Assembly: GCA_001799565.1 (NCBI GenBank)
Contig: MGTS01000039.1
Location: 1-50,744 of the forward strand
Origin: Elusimicrobia bacterium GWA2_51_34
GTDB taxonomy: Bacteria; Elusimicrobiota; Elusimicrobia; Elusimicrobiales; UBA9959
Reading direction: 5' to 3'
DNA length: 50,744 bases
The notes under the pieces were generated by a model. The model worked only from the letters and a program-made list of their open reading frames with translations, had not been told where the DNA came from and made no database searches. Position 1 is the stretch's first letter; each line of letters begins with the position of its first letter. Below are positions 23,165 through 30,415 of the stretch, one piece after another. The translations under genes and the position numbers were made by a program.

Positions 23165-24703
23165 CTATATCCCCGGCAAAAGCTGTTCATCTTCGCTGAC
23201 AACGGCATAGCCAAGCATCTTATAAGTTTTCAAACGCTTCCTATGCATGTTAGCCAGAACAGATACCCCGGAGTCCACATAATCGTAGATTACTACATTT
23301 GTTTTATCCACGTGCTGCCTGTGCAATCGGCCGGCATATTGGACTATTTTTCCTTTGAACGAGGCTGGCATTGTCAAAAACAATGTATCCAACCGGGGTT
23401 CATCAAATCCCTCGCCAATATAAGAACCGGTAGCGAGGATGGCTTTGCGGCAATTATCAGGATAATGCTTCAACTCTTCAAATATTTCACGCCGTCTCTT
23501 CTGGCGCAAGCCGCCGTAAAGCACAGCCAGAAAATCGGTCTTATCTTTCAACAGAGTCTCAAGAGCGAGCAAATGCTCACGCCGCTCGGTTAGAATAAGC
23601 GGAAAACGTCCGGCGCTCAAAACTGCGTCGATGTCCTTTAAAATCTGCATGTTGCGCCGCTCATCAGCGGTCAGCTTCGGCCAAAGCTCCTGAATTTTCG
23701 AGTTATCATTCCATTCGGCGGCGAAATCGGTACGCCTCACCATAACTTTAGAATTTGGCGCGCAGGCAAGCGAGTCCGTATCTTTTATCCGGTGGATTAC
23801 CGGACCGCATTGCATATGTATTATGGACTGATGTCCGTCCCGTCTGTATGGAGTCGCAGTTAAACCAAGAACGAATTCAGCTTTAACCTGGCTTAACACT
23901 TTTTCAAAAGAAGCCGCCGCGACATGATGGCACTCGTCCATGATTACAAAACCATATTCCGCCACACGATCATCAACGCCTTCGACTAAATCCAGGCTTT
24001 GTACCATTGCGACATCAATTACGCCTGTGGATTTGTTTTTACCGCCGCCTATCAGGCCGACATCTTTTTTATCTATACCGAGCAAGGCGGAAATCTGGAG
24101 CCGCCATTGTTCCATAAGCGGTCTTCTATGCACAAGAATAAGCGTATTAACCTTACGGCGCGCCATTGCCGCGATGGCAATCACGGTTTTACCAGAACCG
24201 GGAGGCGCGGAAAGGACGCCGAAATCAACGGGAAGAATATCGTCAAGTGCCGCTTGTTGCAACGGATTTAATGTTCCAAGGAAATTGTGGTCTATCTTTT
24301 TACCGGGGAACCGCTTGTTTTCAAGATTCAGTTTTACGCCGTACTCGGACAACACTACTTTCATATCTTCCAGGCAGCCGCGCGGCATTGAAAGCCAGCC
24401 TGCATCCAATTCGGCGCAGCAGATTATCCGCGGAGTGGCATGAGTCGAAAATCGCATCTTCTGTTTTTTATAAAACTCCGGATTGTGAAAAACCGCCAGA
24501 TGTTTGAGCTGGTTTATAAGCGCGGAAGGAATATTCTCTGTTTTAACATAAACTCTGTTCGACAGCACAACCTCGATAATGGCAGGCAGATCATTAATAT
24601 TCACATTAAACCGCTTTTTGCCGGACGGAGGCCTAGTCCAAGGCTCGTCTTCCTCATCTATCGGACTCCAGCGGGCCGGTATCCTGCCTCCGGTCTTTTC
24701 CAA
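23165..24703 (-). CDS. TOTE-type primase-helicase, helicase fragment (frameshifted gene)
   Basis: A 512-residue ORF that begins in the middle of a larger protein: 'EDEPWTRPPSG' (about 18-28) is the usual linker between primase and helicase in this family. Superfamily 2 helicase motifs are intact: Walker A 'APPGSGKT' (166-173), 'VIMDECHH' (DECH box), 'GLTATPYRRDG', 'ILATGSYIGEGFDEP' and 'QYAGRLHRQ'. It would couple ATP hydrolysis to nucleic-acid remodelling. Reading 24703-24800 in the same frame gives 'INEAGVPYP' and 'SQWAYLASVKKLSRAETESL', the expected continuation of the primase ORF that ends at 24796. Restoring one base near 24800 would fuse both into a protein of about 800 residues. The family belongs to biological-conflict (defence) systems. 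Confidence 0.82.
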   Translation of the reverse strand: MEKTGGRIPARWSPIDEEDEPWTRPPSGKKRFNVNINDLPAIIEVVLSNRVYVKTENIPSALINQLKHLAVFHNPEFYKKQKMRFSTHATPRIICCAELDAGWLSMPRGCLEDMKVVLSEYGVKLNLENKRFPGKKIDHNFLGTLNPLQQAALDDILPVDFGVLSAPPGSGKTVIAIAAMARRKVNTLILVHRRPLMEQWRLQISALLGIDKKDVGLIGGGKNKSTGVIDVAMVQSLDLVEGVDDRVAEYGFVIMDECHHVAAASFEKVLSQVKAEFVLGLTATPYRRDGHQSIIHMQCGPVIHRIKDTDSLACAPNSKVMVRRTDFAAEWNDNSKIQELWPKLTADERRNMQILKDIDAVLSAGRFPLILTERREHLLALETLLKDKTDFLAVLYGGLRQKRRREIFEELKHYPDNCRKAILATGSYIGEGFDEPRLDTLFLTMPASFKGKIVQYAGRLHRQHVDKTNVVIYDYVDSGVSVLANMHRKRLKTYKMLGYAVVSEDEQLLPGI

Positions 24704-24795
24704 TTCGGCAACCAGCGATTCCGTTTCAGCACGCGAAAGCTTTTTAACAGAGGCCAGATATGCCCATTGACTAGGGTAGGGAACGCCGGCTTCGT

Positions 24796-25563
24796 TTATA
24801 AGACACTATTACCGGCAAGCACAGCCTCTTTTTGCAGCGGCAAAGCTATAAGATTTCCGAATCCGCCCTGAGGCATTATATCCTGATTAGGAAAAAGCCT
24901 GTCATAGCTTTTCATGGCGAGTTGGCAGCGTTTCACCATAGTTTTGGATATAAGACAGGTTCCAAGCCGCCTGGCCAGGGAAGCGGGAACTTCTTCGCTA
25001 AAAAATACCCAGACATGCCCGCCGTTACCGGAACGGGAACGCTCCACGGCGACGAGAACTTTCTCAAAAACGCACGCTTCCCTGATAGCGGCTATATCCT
25101 CAAGCCAACTGTCCCCATCAAAATCCATTGCGAGAAAAAAGCAAGTGTCATTGCTTAACAAAGGATAAACGCCAGCCACGAGTTCACCTTCTAAATGTTT
25201 ATAAACTGTGTTTTCATTAAAAGGCAGGAATTCCCTGTTTTGACAATCGGCGCAGCGCAAGGCCGGCTTGCGGCACAATACTCTATCCCATTCATGCTTG
25301 CAGGCCGGGCTGTAGCCGCTTTTTCCAGCACGGCTTTCCCAACGTCTGGCATAAACATCCTCACGGCCACGGAGACGACTTCTGAATAATGAGATTTTTT
25401 CTTCAGGGGAAAACTGTTTTGTTATTTTTGGCGGCAAATCCGGATATTCAGCCGCAGAAAGTGTGGTAAGATACTGCCGCTTAAGTTCGGCCAAAACGGC
25501 GATTTGAGAATCTATTTTTGAAACTTCTTCAGCAAGTTTGTTCCTGTCGAAGGATTCGCTCAT
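24796..25563 (-). CDS. TOTE-type archaeo-eukaryotic primase fragment (frameshifted gene)
   Basis: A 255-residue ORF. Residues 30-75 hold 'EEKISLFRSRLRGREDVYAR', the family N-terminus; Cys88/97/104/107 form a probable Zn site; the primase catalytic core has 'FLAMDFDGDSW' (D147, D149) and 'SRSGNGGHVWVFF' (H183), ending 'RLFPNQDIMPQGGFGNLIAL'. This is the AEP domain of the TOTE conflict group. The ORF ends abruptly after 'GNSVL' because GTCTTATAA lacks one T relative to the expected GTCTTTATAAAC. The helicase half continues in the next frame. This is a recent inactivation, a sequencing or assembly error, or less likely programmed frameshifting. The next gene upstream is the AAA/DUF4143 ATPase, 36 nt away. 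Confidence 0.82.
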   Translation of the reverse strand: MSESFDRNKLAEEVSKIDSQIAVLAELKRQYLTTLSAAEYPDLPPKITKQFSPEEKISLFRSRLRGREDVYARRWESRAGKSGYSPACKHEWDRVLCRKPALRCADCQNREFLPFNENTVYKHLEGELVAGVYPLLSNDTCFFLAMDFDGDSWLEDIAAIREACVFEKVLVAVERSRSGNGGHVWVFFSEEVPASLARRLGTCLISKTMVKRCQLAMKSYDRLFPNQDIMPQGGFGNLIALPLQKEAVLAGNSVL

Positions 25564-25599
25564 AAGTCCCGGGTATTTATAGTGACGACATAATCTCTT

Positions 25600-26811
25600 T
25601 TATTGCAGGATTCTTTCAGGACTTTTGAAAAAGTCTTCGAGTTTTAGTGTTAATATACCGTTGCGCCCGTGGGAATCGCCGATAATAAGCCCTGTTGCGT
25701 CTTTATTGTGCGACAGAAAAGCACATAGGGCTCCGGTTTTAGCAATATTCCCGGACTTAACCTCTATCGCAAGTATCTTTTTTCCTATTTTAAAAATATA
25801 GTCCACTTCCTCGTCCCGCTCGCGCCAGTAGAACAGCTCACCGCCGCTTTGCTCAGCCAACGTGACAAGCGCCGCCCCCACAGCATTTTCGACAAGCCGT
25901 CCGCGCCAAACGGAGTTCTGCAAATCTTCGCCGCCGGACGGCAGTGTCATGGCATTAGCCAGGCTGTTGTCCCGCAGGATTATTTTAGGGATAGAACCGC
26001 GCTGCCTGATCTTGTTTCCGCTCCACCGCTGAAGCGTGGACAACAAATACGCAGCCGACAAAAGATGTAAGTAATGCGCTATGGTTGTAGTATTGCCGGC
26101 ATCTGAAAGCTGCCCCATCATTTTTTGAAAACTCAGAATTTGGGCCGGATGCGCGCATGCCACTCCAAGCACCTGCCGTAAAAGAGCCGGCTTTTGCACC
26201 GGAGACATCAACAGGACATCTTTTCCCACTACCGTTTCCACAATCGAATCGCGTATATACCTGCCCCACCGGGCGTAATCCCCATTTAAAGGAATCGCAC
26301 CGGGATAGCCGCCGAAAATAAGGTAATCCTCTAACGTCAGACCGAAACATTCATGACATTCGGAGTATGTCCAATGTGGAAACCGATGTAATTCAAAACG
26401 ACCTGTAAGACTTTCGCTAAGCCCGCGCTGAACAAGCAAAGCTGATGAACCGAGTAAAAGAATTTTTATCCTGATTTTGTTCCGCTTATCCTCATCCACC
26501 AGTTTTTTTATCGTTTCGCTCCAGCCGGTTATCTTTTGTACCTCGTCCAGAATCAAAAGTACAGATTTATCTTTCACCACCATGACTCTGGCGGCATTCC
26601 AATGCGCTTCAATCCATGCTGTTGATGGAATGGCTGGTTTATCGGCAGCTTCATACAAAGACAGCCCGTGCCACGCGTCTTTCAAGTGCAGAGCGAGAGT
26701 CGTTTTGCCTACCTGTCTTGGCCCAGAAATGACCTGTATCGGGATATGCCCATCCTGAAGAGCTTTCAAAACGGGGCCATAGTAATTTTTACGCACAAAT
26801 TCTTTAGCCAT
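25600..26811 (-). CDS. AAA ATPase with DUF4143 C-terminal domain
   Basis: A 403-residue protein. Walker A 'SGPRQVGKTTLALHL' (about 29-43), Walker B 'VLLILDEVQK' (about 84-93) and sensor 'LLLGSSALL' mark an AAA_14-type ATPase. A small winged-helix part follows ('ILSFQKMMGQLSDAGNTTTI', about 225-245), then the DUF4143 nuclease-like fold with 'ENAVGAAL', 'LFYWRERDEEVDYIF' and 'ILAIEVKSG', i.e. D, E and K of a PD-(D/E)XK-type site. Family members are common and mostly uncharacterised. It heads a two- or three-cistron unit with the primase-helicase, and a near-perfect palindrome lies just upstream. It is probably part of the same conflict or mobile cassette. Confidence 0.88.
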   Translation of the reverse strand: MAKEFVRKNYYGPVLKALQDGHIPIQVISGPRQVGKTTLALHLKDAWHGLSLYEAADKPAIPSTAWIEAHWNAARVMVVKDKSVLLILDEVQKITGWSETIKKLVDEDKRNKIRIKILLLGSSALLVQRGLSESLTGRFELHRFPHWTYSECHECFGLTLEDYLIFGGYPGAIPLNGDYARWGRYIRDSIVETVVGKDVLLMSPVQKPALLRQVLGVACAHPAQILSFQKMMGQLSDAGNTTTIAHYLHLLSAAYLLSTLQRWSGNKIRQRGSIPKIILRDNSLANAMTLPSGGEDLQNSVWRGRLVENAVGAALVTLAEQSGGELFYWRERDEEVDYIFKIGKKILAIEVKSGNIAKTGALCAFLSHNKDATGLIIGDSHGRNGILTLKLEDFFKSPERILQ

Positions 26812-26845
26812 GCTAAAATTCTACCAATGCAAACAGGGCTTGTCA

Positions 26846-26875
26846 ACAAATTACTCAATCCATTGAGTAATTTGT
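26846..26875. promoter_or_regulatory. Palindromic operator-like site upstream of AAA/DUF4143 gene
   Basis: Perfect 14-bp arms ACAAATTACTCAAT and ATTGAGTAATTTGT around a CC centre, 35-64 bp upstream of the ATG at 26811. With no T-tract toward the gene and a position in the promoter zone, it is more likely an operator than a terminator. Confidence 0.65.
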
Positions 26876-26932
26876 ATTGAACAATCTTTATACGACAATT
26901 TTATTTATACGCACATGGCCAATACCGATAAA

Positions 26933-26958
26933 AAGTGCACATCGAAGTGCACACTTTT
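26933..26958. repeat. AAGTGCACA direct-repeat motif, right of the primase cassette
   Basis: AAAAGTGCACATCGAAGTGC followed by ACACTTT: two AAGTGCACA units, same orientation as at 22968-22993. The two copies bracket the conflict genes. Confidence 0.6.
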
Positions 26959-27057
26959 ATGTATACCATTTTTCTATTCCACCGCTACCAGCATAAATAA
27001 AGTGTTATGTATTAAGGACTTTTCAGGGTTTATGGGGAGGTATAATTCCGAATATCA

Positions 27058-27107
27058 CTGCCCTTTCAAGGCAGAGATCAGGGGTTCGAATCCCCTTGGG
27101 GGCGCCA
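27058..27107 (+). pseudogene. 3' fragment of tRNA-Glu, right end of island
   Basis: Fifty bases identical to 15672-15721 (3' anticodon stem, variable loop, T-arm, acceptor strand and CCA), without the 5' half of the tRNA. Similarity continues into the terminator and the GTTCGTTTTTGGCCCC block. It is the attR-like partner of the intact tRNA. Confidence 0.85.
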
Positions 27108-27120
27108 ATTTCAAAAGACA

Positions 27121-27148
27121 ACCGCCGGACATGCGGCGGTGTTTTTTT
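27121..27148 (+). terminator. Copy of the tRNA-Glu terminator
   Basis: ACCGCCG / CGGCGGT stem followed by GTTTTTTTG, as at 15737-15764 with changes only in the loop. Confidence 0.75.
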
Positions 27149-27154
27149 GTCAAA

Positions 27155-27209
27155 AGTTCGTTTTTGGCCCCCCTTGTCAGGCTGCCACAACACTCCCCAA
27201 AAACGAACT
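27155..27209. repeat. AGTTCGTTTTTGG palindromic element at island right end
   Basis: Perfect 13-bp arms AGTTCGTTTTTGG (27155-27167) and CCAAAAACGAACT (27197-27209). A decayed copy lies at 15771-15826 and a half copy at 22656-22674. Confidence 0.7.
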
Positions 27210-27338
27210 ATTTATTTCCGGCCTTTAGCTATCTTTTCATTGAGAGCTTTGGCTTTTATGGGAGTGCGGAAGCGGCAAGATTCCATATTTATCCGGCTTA
27301 TCGACCAAGGGTAATGGCCCATTTTGCCTGTAATAAAT

Positions 27339-27362
27339 TACCCCGGGGGTTTTCCCGGGGCA
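27339..27362 (-). terminator. Hairpin downstream of the barrel gene
   Basis: CCCCGGG (27341-27347) and CCCGGGG (27354-27360) pair; on the minus strand the stem is followed by TAATTTATT, a weak U-tract. Confidence 0.5.
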
Positions 27363-27391
27363 ATTTCATATCCAGCATTGCCGCGATTGTT

Positions 27392-28132
27392 TTACCAGAG
27401 ATTAATATCTAACTGGACCGTGAAAGTATCAGCCCCGGCCATTTTGTGGTTATTGTATACGTCGTAGCCGAATATCACGCTCGTGTTGGAGGCAAAGGCC
27501 CAGGAGACGCCGAAACTAAAGGCGCCCATGGCCGAGTCACTTCCCTGATAATCGACAGCCGCCCAAAGCTTGTCGGAAACTTCGCTGATGGTCCTGTCCC
27601 ATGAGAGAAGAACCCCGGTGTTGGCTTTGTCACCGTTGTCATCCAAAAGAACATTATCGTTGCCCGAGTAGTAACCTGCGGATAGCCTTCCGAGCTTGGC
27701 CAGGTTCTTAGCGGCCAGACCGTAAACGATATTTTGGTTGGTAACACCCTGTTTCATGCCGAAATTATAACCTCCGATGGCCAGTGCCGGTGAGCCGGCA
27801 AAAGCAGTTCCTTCCGGAGTGCCGACCTTGACATGCACATAGAAAGGATAGTTGTCAGAAGCCAGACCCGCTTTCATAATATCGAATCCGACCTCCGCCT
27901 GAACTTTTTCATAAGGCAGTATCCCGACAGTGGGGCCGGCCATAAAAACAGGCGCTTTCCATAAGCCGCCGGGCTCTCTTTTGGCCGCTAGATAGTTGTC
28001 CACGTTAAGATGTAGACTTTTATACTTCTGTATATCGGTCGAAGGTATCCATATTTGTGTGGACGGTGTGGCATTGGCGGCCAGCGGGGCCAGGCTGAGA
28101 GCGAGTATGGCTATAAGTTTAACGGTTTTCAT
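27392..28132 (-). CDS. Outer-membrane beta-barrel protein
   Basis: A 246-residue protein with AAGGAG 5 nt before the ATG, a signal peptide (1-21, 'LIAILALSLAPLAANA') and a mature part of alternating hydrophobic and polar strands ('VQAEVGFDIMKAG', 'FYVHVKVGTPEG', 'KLWAAVDYQGSDSAMGAFSF', 'TSVIFGYDVYNNH') that ends in an aromatic residue ('VQLDINLW'), the signal used by BAM. It could be a small porin or transport-linked barrel. It lies directly downstream of the ammonium transporter gene, separated by a strong terminator, so co-regulation is possible through read-through only. Confidence 0.78.
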   Translation of the reverse strand: MKTVKLIAILALSLAPLAANATPSTQIWIPSTDIQKYKSLHLNVDNYLAAKREPGGLWKAPVFMAGPTVGILPYEKVQAEVGFDIMKAGLASDNYPFYVHVKVGTPEGTAFAGSPALAIGGYNFGMKQGVTNQNIVYGLAAKNLAKLGRLSAGYYSGNDNVLLDDNGDKANTGVLLSWDRTISEVSDKLWAAVDYQGSDSAMGAFSFGVSWAFASNTSVIFGYDVYNNHKMAGADTFTVQLDINLW

Positions 28133-28151
28133 GGCATCTCCTTAAGTTAGA

Positions 28152-28182
28152 GAAAAACCCGCCCGGGTTTTTGCCCGGGCGG
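28152..28182 (-). terminator. Strong terminator of the ammonium transporter gene
   Basis: Arms CCGCCCGGG / CCCGGGCGG (28159-28182) with a six-base loop, followed on the minus strand by GTTTTTCTC. Confidence 0.88.
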
Positions 28183-28197
28183 TAGTTGGAACAAGGC

Positions 28198-29406
28198 TTA
28201 ATGCAGATAGGCGGTTTCGCCGTGCTGCGCTTCGTCCATGCCGGACTCTTCTTCTTTCTCTGTGGTCTTCACCGGCGTCACCAGGTTGATGATGTACAGT
28301 GCGACATAAGAGAACAGGAAGGCGTAAATCGCGGTGCAGACCACCGCCGCTACCTGCTTGCCGAAGAACGCCGGGTTGCCGTGCCAGAGGCCGTTGGCGC
28401 CGGCAGCGTTGACCGCCGTGGTGCCGAATATGCCTAGCATTATCACACCCAGCACGCCGCCCACCCCGTGCACGCCCCAAACATCCAGCGCGTCATCCCA
28501 GCCCATCTTGTTCTTCATATTGACAGCCATATAGCAGACCACACTGGCCAGGATGCCGATGAAGACCGCCGCCTTGGTAGTGACGTAACCTGCGCCGGGT
28601 GTAATAGTGGCCAGGCCCGCTATGGAGCCGGTCAACAGGCCAAGGAACTTGGGTTTCTTCTCGAAGTGCCAGGCCAGGAACAGCCAGGTAACAGCCGCGA
28701 AAGAAGCCGCCAGGTCGGTGTTGACGAACGCCAGCGCCGTGACGGCGTCAACCTTCAGTTCGCTGCCGGCATTGAAGCCGTACCATCCGAACCATAGCAG
28801 GCCAGTACCCAGCGCCACCAGCGGGATACTATGCGCGGCGTCGGTCACTTTGCGTTTACCGACAAAGAACACCGAGGCCAGCGCAGCGAAGCCTGCCGTG
28901 GCATGCACCACTATGCCGCCGGCGAAGTCGAGCACTCCCCACTTGGCCAGAAGCCCGCCGCCCCAGACCATGTGTACGAGAGGGAAGTACACGAAGATCA
29001 GCCAAGCGACCAGGAACACAAGGTAGGCCTTGAAGTTGATACGGTTGGTGAACGCACCGGTGATGAGCGCCGGAGTTATCTGGGCGAACATCATCTGGTA
29101 GGCGAAGAACACCAGCAACGGGATGCTGTTGGAACCCGAGAAGGGCGTATTCAGATCAACGCCTCTCAGGAAAGCCATATCCAGGTTCCCTATTATTGCG
29201 CCCTCACCGCCGGAGAAACACAGCGAGTAGCCGAAAGCGTACCACAGCACCGTGGTAACGCCGAGAGAAACAAAACTCTGCATCATTATGCCCAGCACGC
29301 TCTTGCGTCCCACAAGCCCGCCATAGAAAAAAGCAAGGCCGGGGGTCATGAGCATGACGAGACTTGTCGACACGAGCATGAACCCGGTATTTCCGGTATC
29401 GAACAT
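28198..29406 (-). CDS. amt: Ammonium transporter (Amt family)
   Basis: A 402-residue protein with about 11 membrane helices. Conserved features include 'MLMTPGLAFFYGGLVGRKS' near the N-terminus, the twin pore histidines in 'PLVHMVWGGG' and 'WGVHGVGGVLG', 'GGIVVHATAGFAAL' and 'LLWFGWYGFNAGS'. Amt proteins move ammonium or ammonia across the inner membrane. No signal peptide precedes the first helix. The short acidic C-terminal tail ('EEEESGMDEAQHGETAYLH' region) is where GlnK usually docks, but no glnK gene is adjacent. GGAGG lies about 10 nt before the ATG. Confidence 0.95.
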   Translation of the reverse strand: MFDTGNTGFMLVSTSLVMLMTPGLAFFYGGLVGRKSVLGIMMQSFVSLGVTTVLWYAFGYSLCFSGGEGAIIGNLDMAFLRGVDLNTPFSGSNSIPLLVFFAYQMMFAQITPALITGAFTNRINFKAYLVFLVAWLIFVYFPLVHMVWGGGLLAKWGVLDFAGGIVVHATAGFAALASVFFVGKRKVTDAAHSIPLVALGTGLLWFGWYGFNAGSELKVDAVTALAFVNTDLAASFAAVTWLFLAWHFEKKPKFLGLLTGSIAGLATITPGAGYVTTKAAVFIGILASVVCYMAVNMKNKMGWDDALDVWGVHGVGGVLGVIMLGIFGTTAVNAAGANGLWHGNPAFFGKQVAAVVCTAIYAFLFSYVALYIINLVTPVKTTEKEEESGMDEAQHGETAYLH

Positions 29407-29761
29407 ATAAGGTTTTCCTCCGTATTGGTATTTGCGGCGATTATTACGCGCAAAGTAAATTGTACGGATTGCGAATGTGGTGTGGTATCAGGGATTCCCT
29501 GAGAGGTATGGTTGAAAAACCTTACAAACTTAGCCCAAAAGTTTCAGTTGAAACTTTCCCGTTCCCAGCGCTCACGGACCGCTTCGCGGTGGATACACCG
29601 TGGATTTGGCGGCAATGCCGCCTCAAATCCACGACCCGCTGCTGCGGGGAATCCTGCATAGTTCTGTTCTCCTGATTCCTCAATGAAAATCATCTTGAAC
29701 TGTAGGATTCGGGTTAGCTGAGTGCCCGGCACTAATCCCGGGCGAACAAGGGCGGATATGG
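29407..29761. other. Intergenic region with hairpins, no gene seen
   Basis: The gap contains ACCGCTTCGCGGT (29579-29591), the nested hairpin 29600-29632 and a 23-bp sequence (29634-29656) repeated in inverse orientation at 47776-47798. No ORF has family features. Confidence 0.5.
29600..29658. repeat. Nested hairpin plus dispersed 23-bp repeat
   Basis: GTGGATTT...AAATCCAC encloses GGCGGC...GCCGCC. It is followed by ACCCGCTGCTGCGGGGAATC (29634-29653) plus CTG, whose exact reverse complement is at 47776-47798. Confidence 0.6.
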
Positions 29762-30415
29762 TTACAGGCTTACCAAACCCTCTTTCACCGCATAACGGGT
29801 CAGGCCGGCGATGCTGGTAATCCCTATTTTTTCCATTATCTTTTTGCGGTGGGTTTCAACGGTTTTAACACTCAAACTCAGCTTATGTGATATTTCCTTT
29901 GTTCGCAGCCCTTCAGCCAAAAGTTGCAGCACTTCCCTTTCACGGGAAGAAAGTATATTGAATGGGCTGCGGGGATCTCCGGCGGGACCTTTGATGTAGT
30001 CACTCAACACCAGGCTGGTAATGCCGGCACTCAGGAAAAAACGCCCACAGTTCACGGCTTTAATAGCATCCAGCAATTCTTCAAAGGCCGAATCCTTAAG
30101 CAGGTAGGCGCGTGCGCCCGCCTTGAAGATCTCGGTCACATACTTTCTGTCATTATGCATTGAAAGCGCTATAACGCGCGCGGTTTTGTGGGCCTTGGCG
30201 AGTTTGCGCGAGGCTTCTATCCCGTTCAAGCCCGGCATGGAAATATCCATGATAACGATATCAGGAGAAAGCTCCTTGGTGAGCCGTACTGCCTCTATTC
30301 CATCCCGTGCTTCGCCCACAACCTTTATGTCGGCTTGTTTTTCAAGCAATGCGCGCAAACCTTCACGAAATATTTTGTGGTCGTCACAGATCAGTATCTT
30401 TTTTACCATATTCAT
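29762..30415 (-). CDS. NarL/DegU-type response regulator
   Basis: A 217-residue two-domain regulator. The receiver (about 5-122) has 'ILICDDHKIF' (acidic pair D11, D12), phospho-acceptor Asp57 in 'IVIMDISMPGLNG', and 'YLLKDSAFEEL' with the conserved Lys. The C-terminal LuxR-type HTH (about 150-210) has 'LSSREREVLQLLAEGLRTKE', 'ISHKLSLSVKTVETHRKKIM'. It is the output partner of the kinase directly upstream: start and kinase stop overlap in ATGA (30412-30415), so the pair is translationally coupled. Target genes are unknown; the nearest are the ammonium transporter and barrel genes downstream. Confidence 0.93.
   Translation of the reverse strand: MNMVKKILICDDHKIFREGLRALLEKQADIKVVGEARDGIEAVRLTKELSPDIVIMDISMPGLNGIEASRKLAKAHKTARVIALSMHNDRKYVTEIFKAGARAYLLKDSAFEELLDAIKAVNCGRFFLSAGITSLVLSDYIKGPAGDPRSPFNILSSREREVLQLLAEGLRTKEISHKLSLSVKTVETHRKKIMEKIGITSIAGLTRYAVKEGLVSL

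Noticed and set aside
22660-23593. Short ORFs on both strands between 22.6 and 23.6 kb
   Set aside because: They cross hairpin elements and a terminator, or are antisense to the helicase gene; none has family features.
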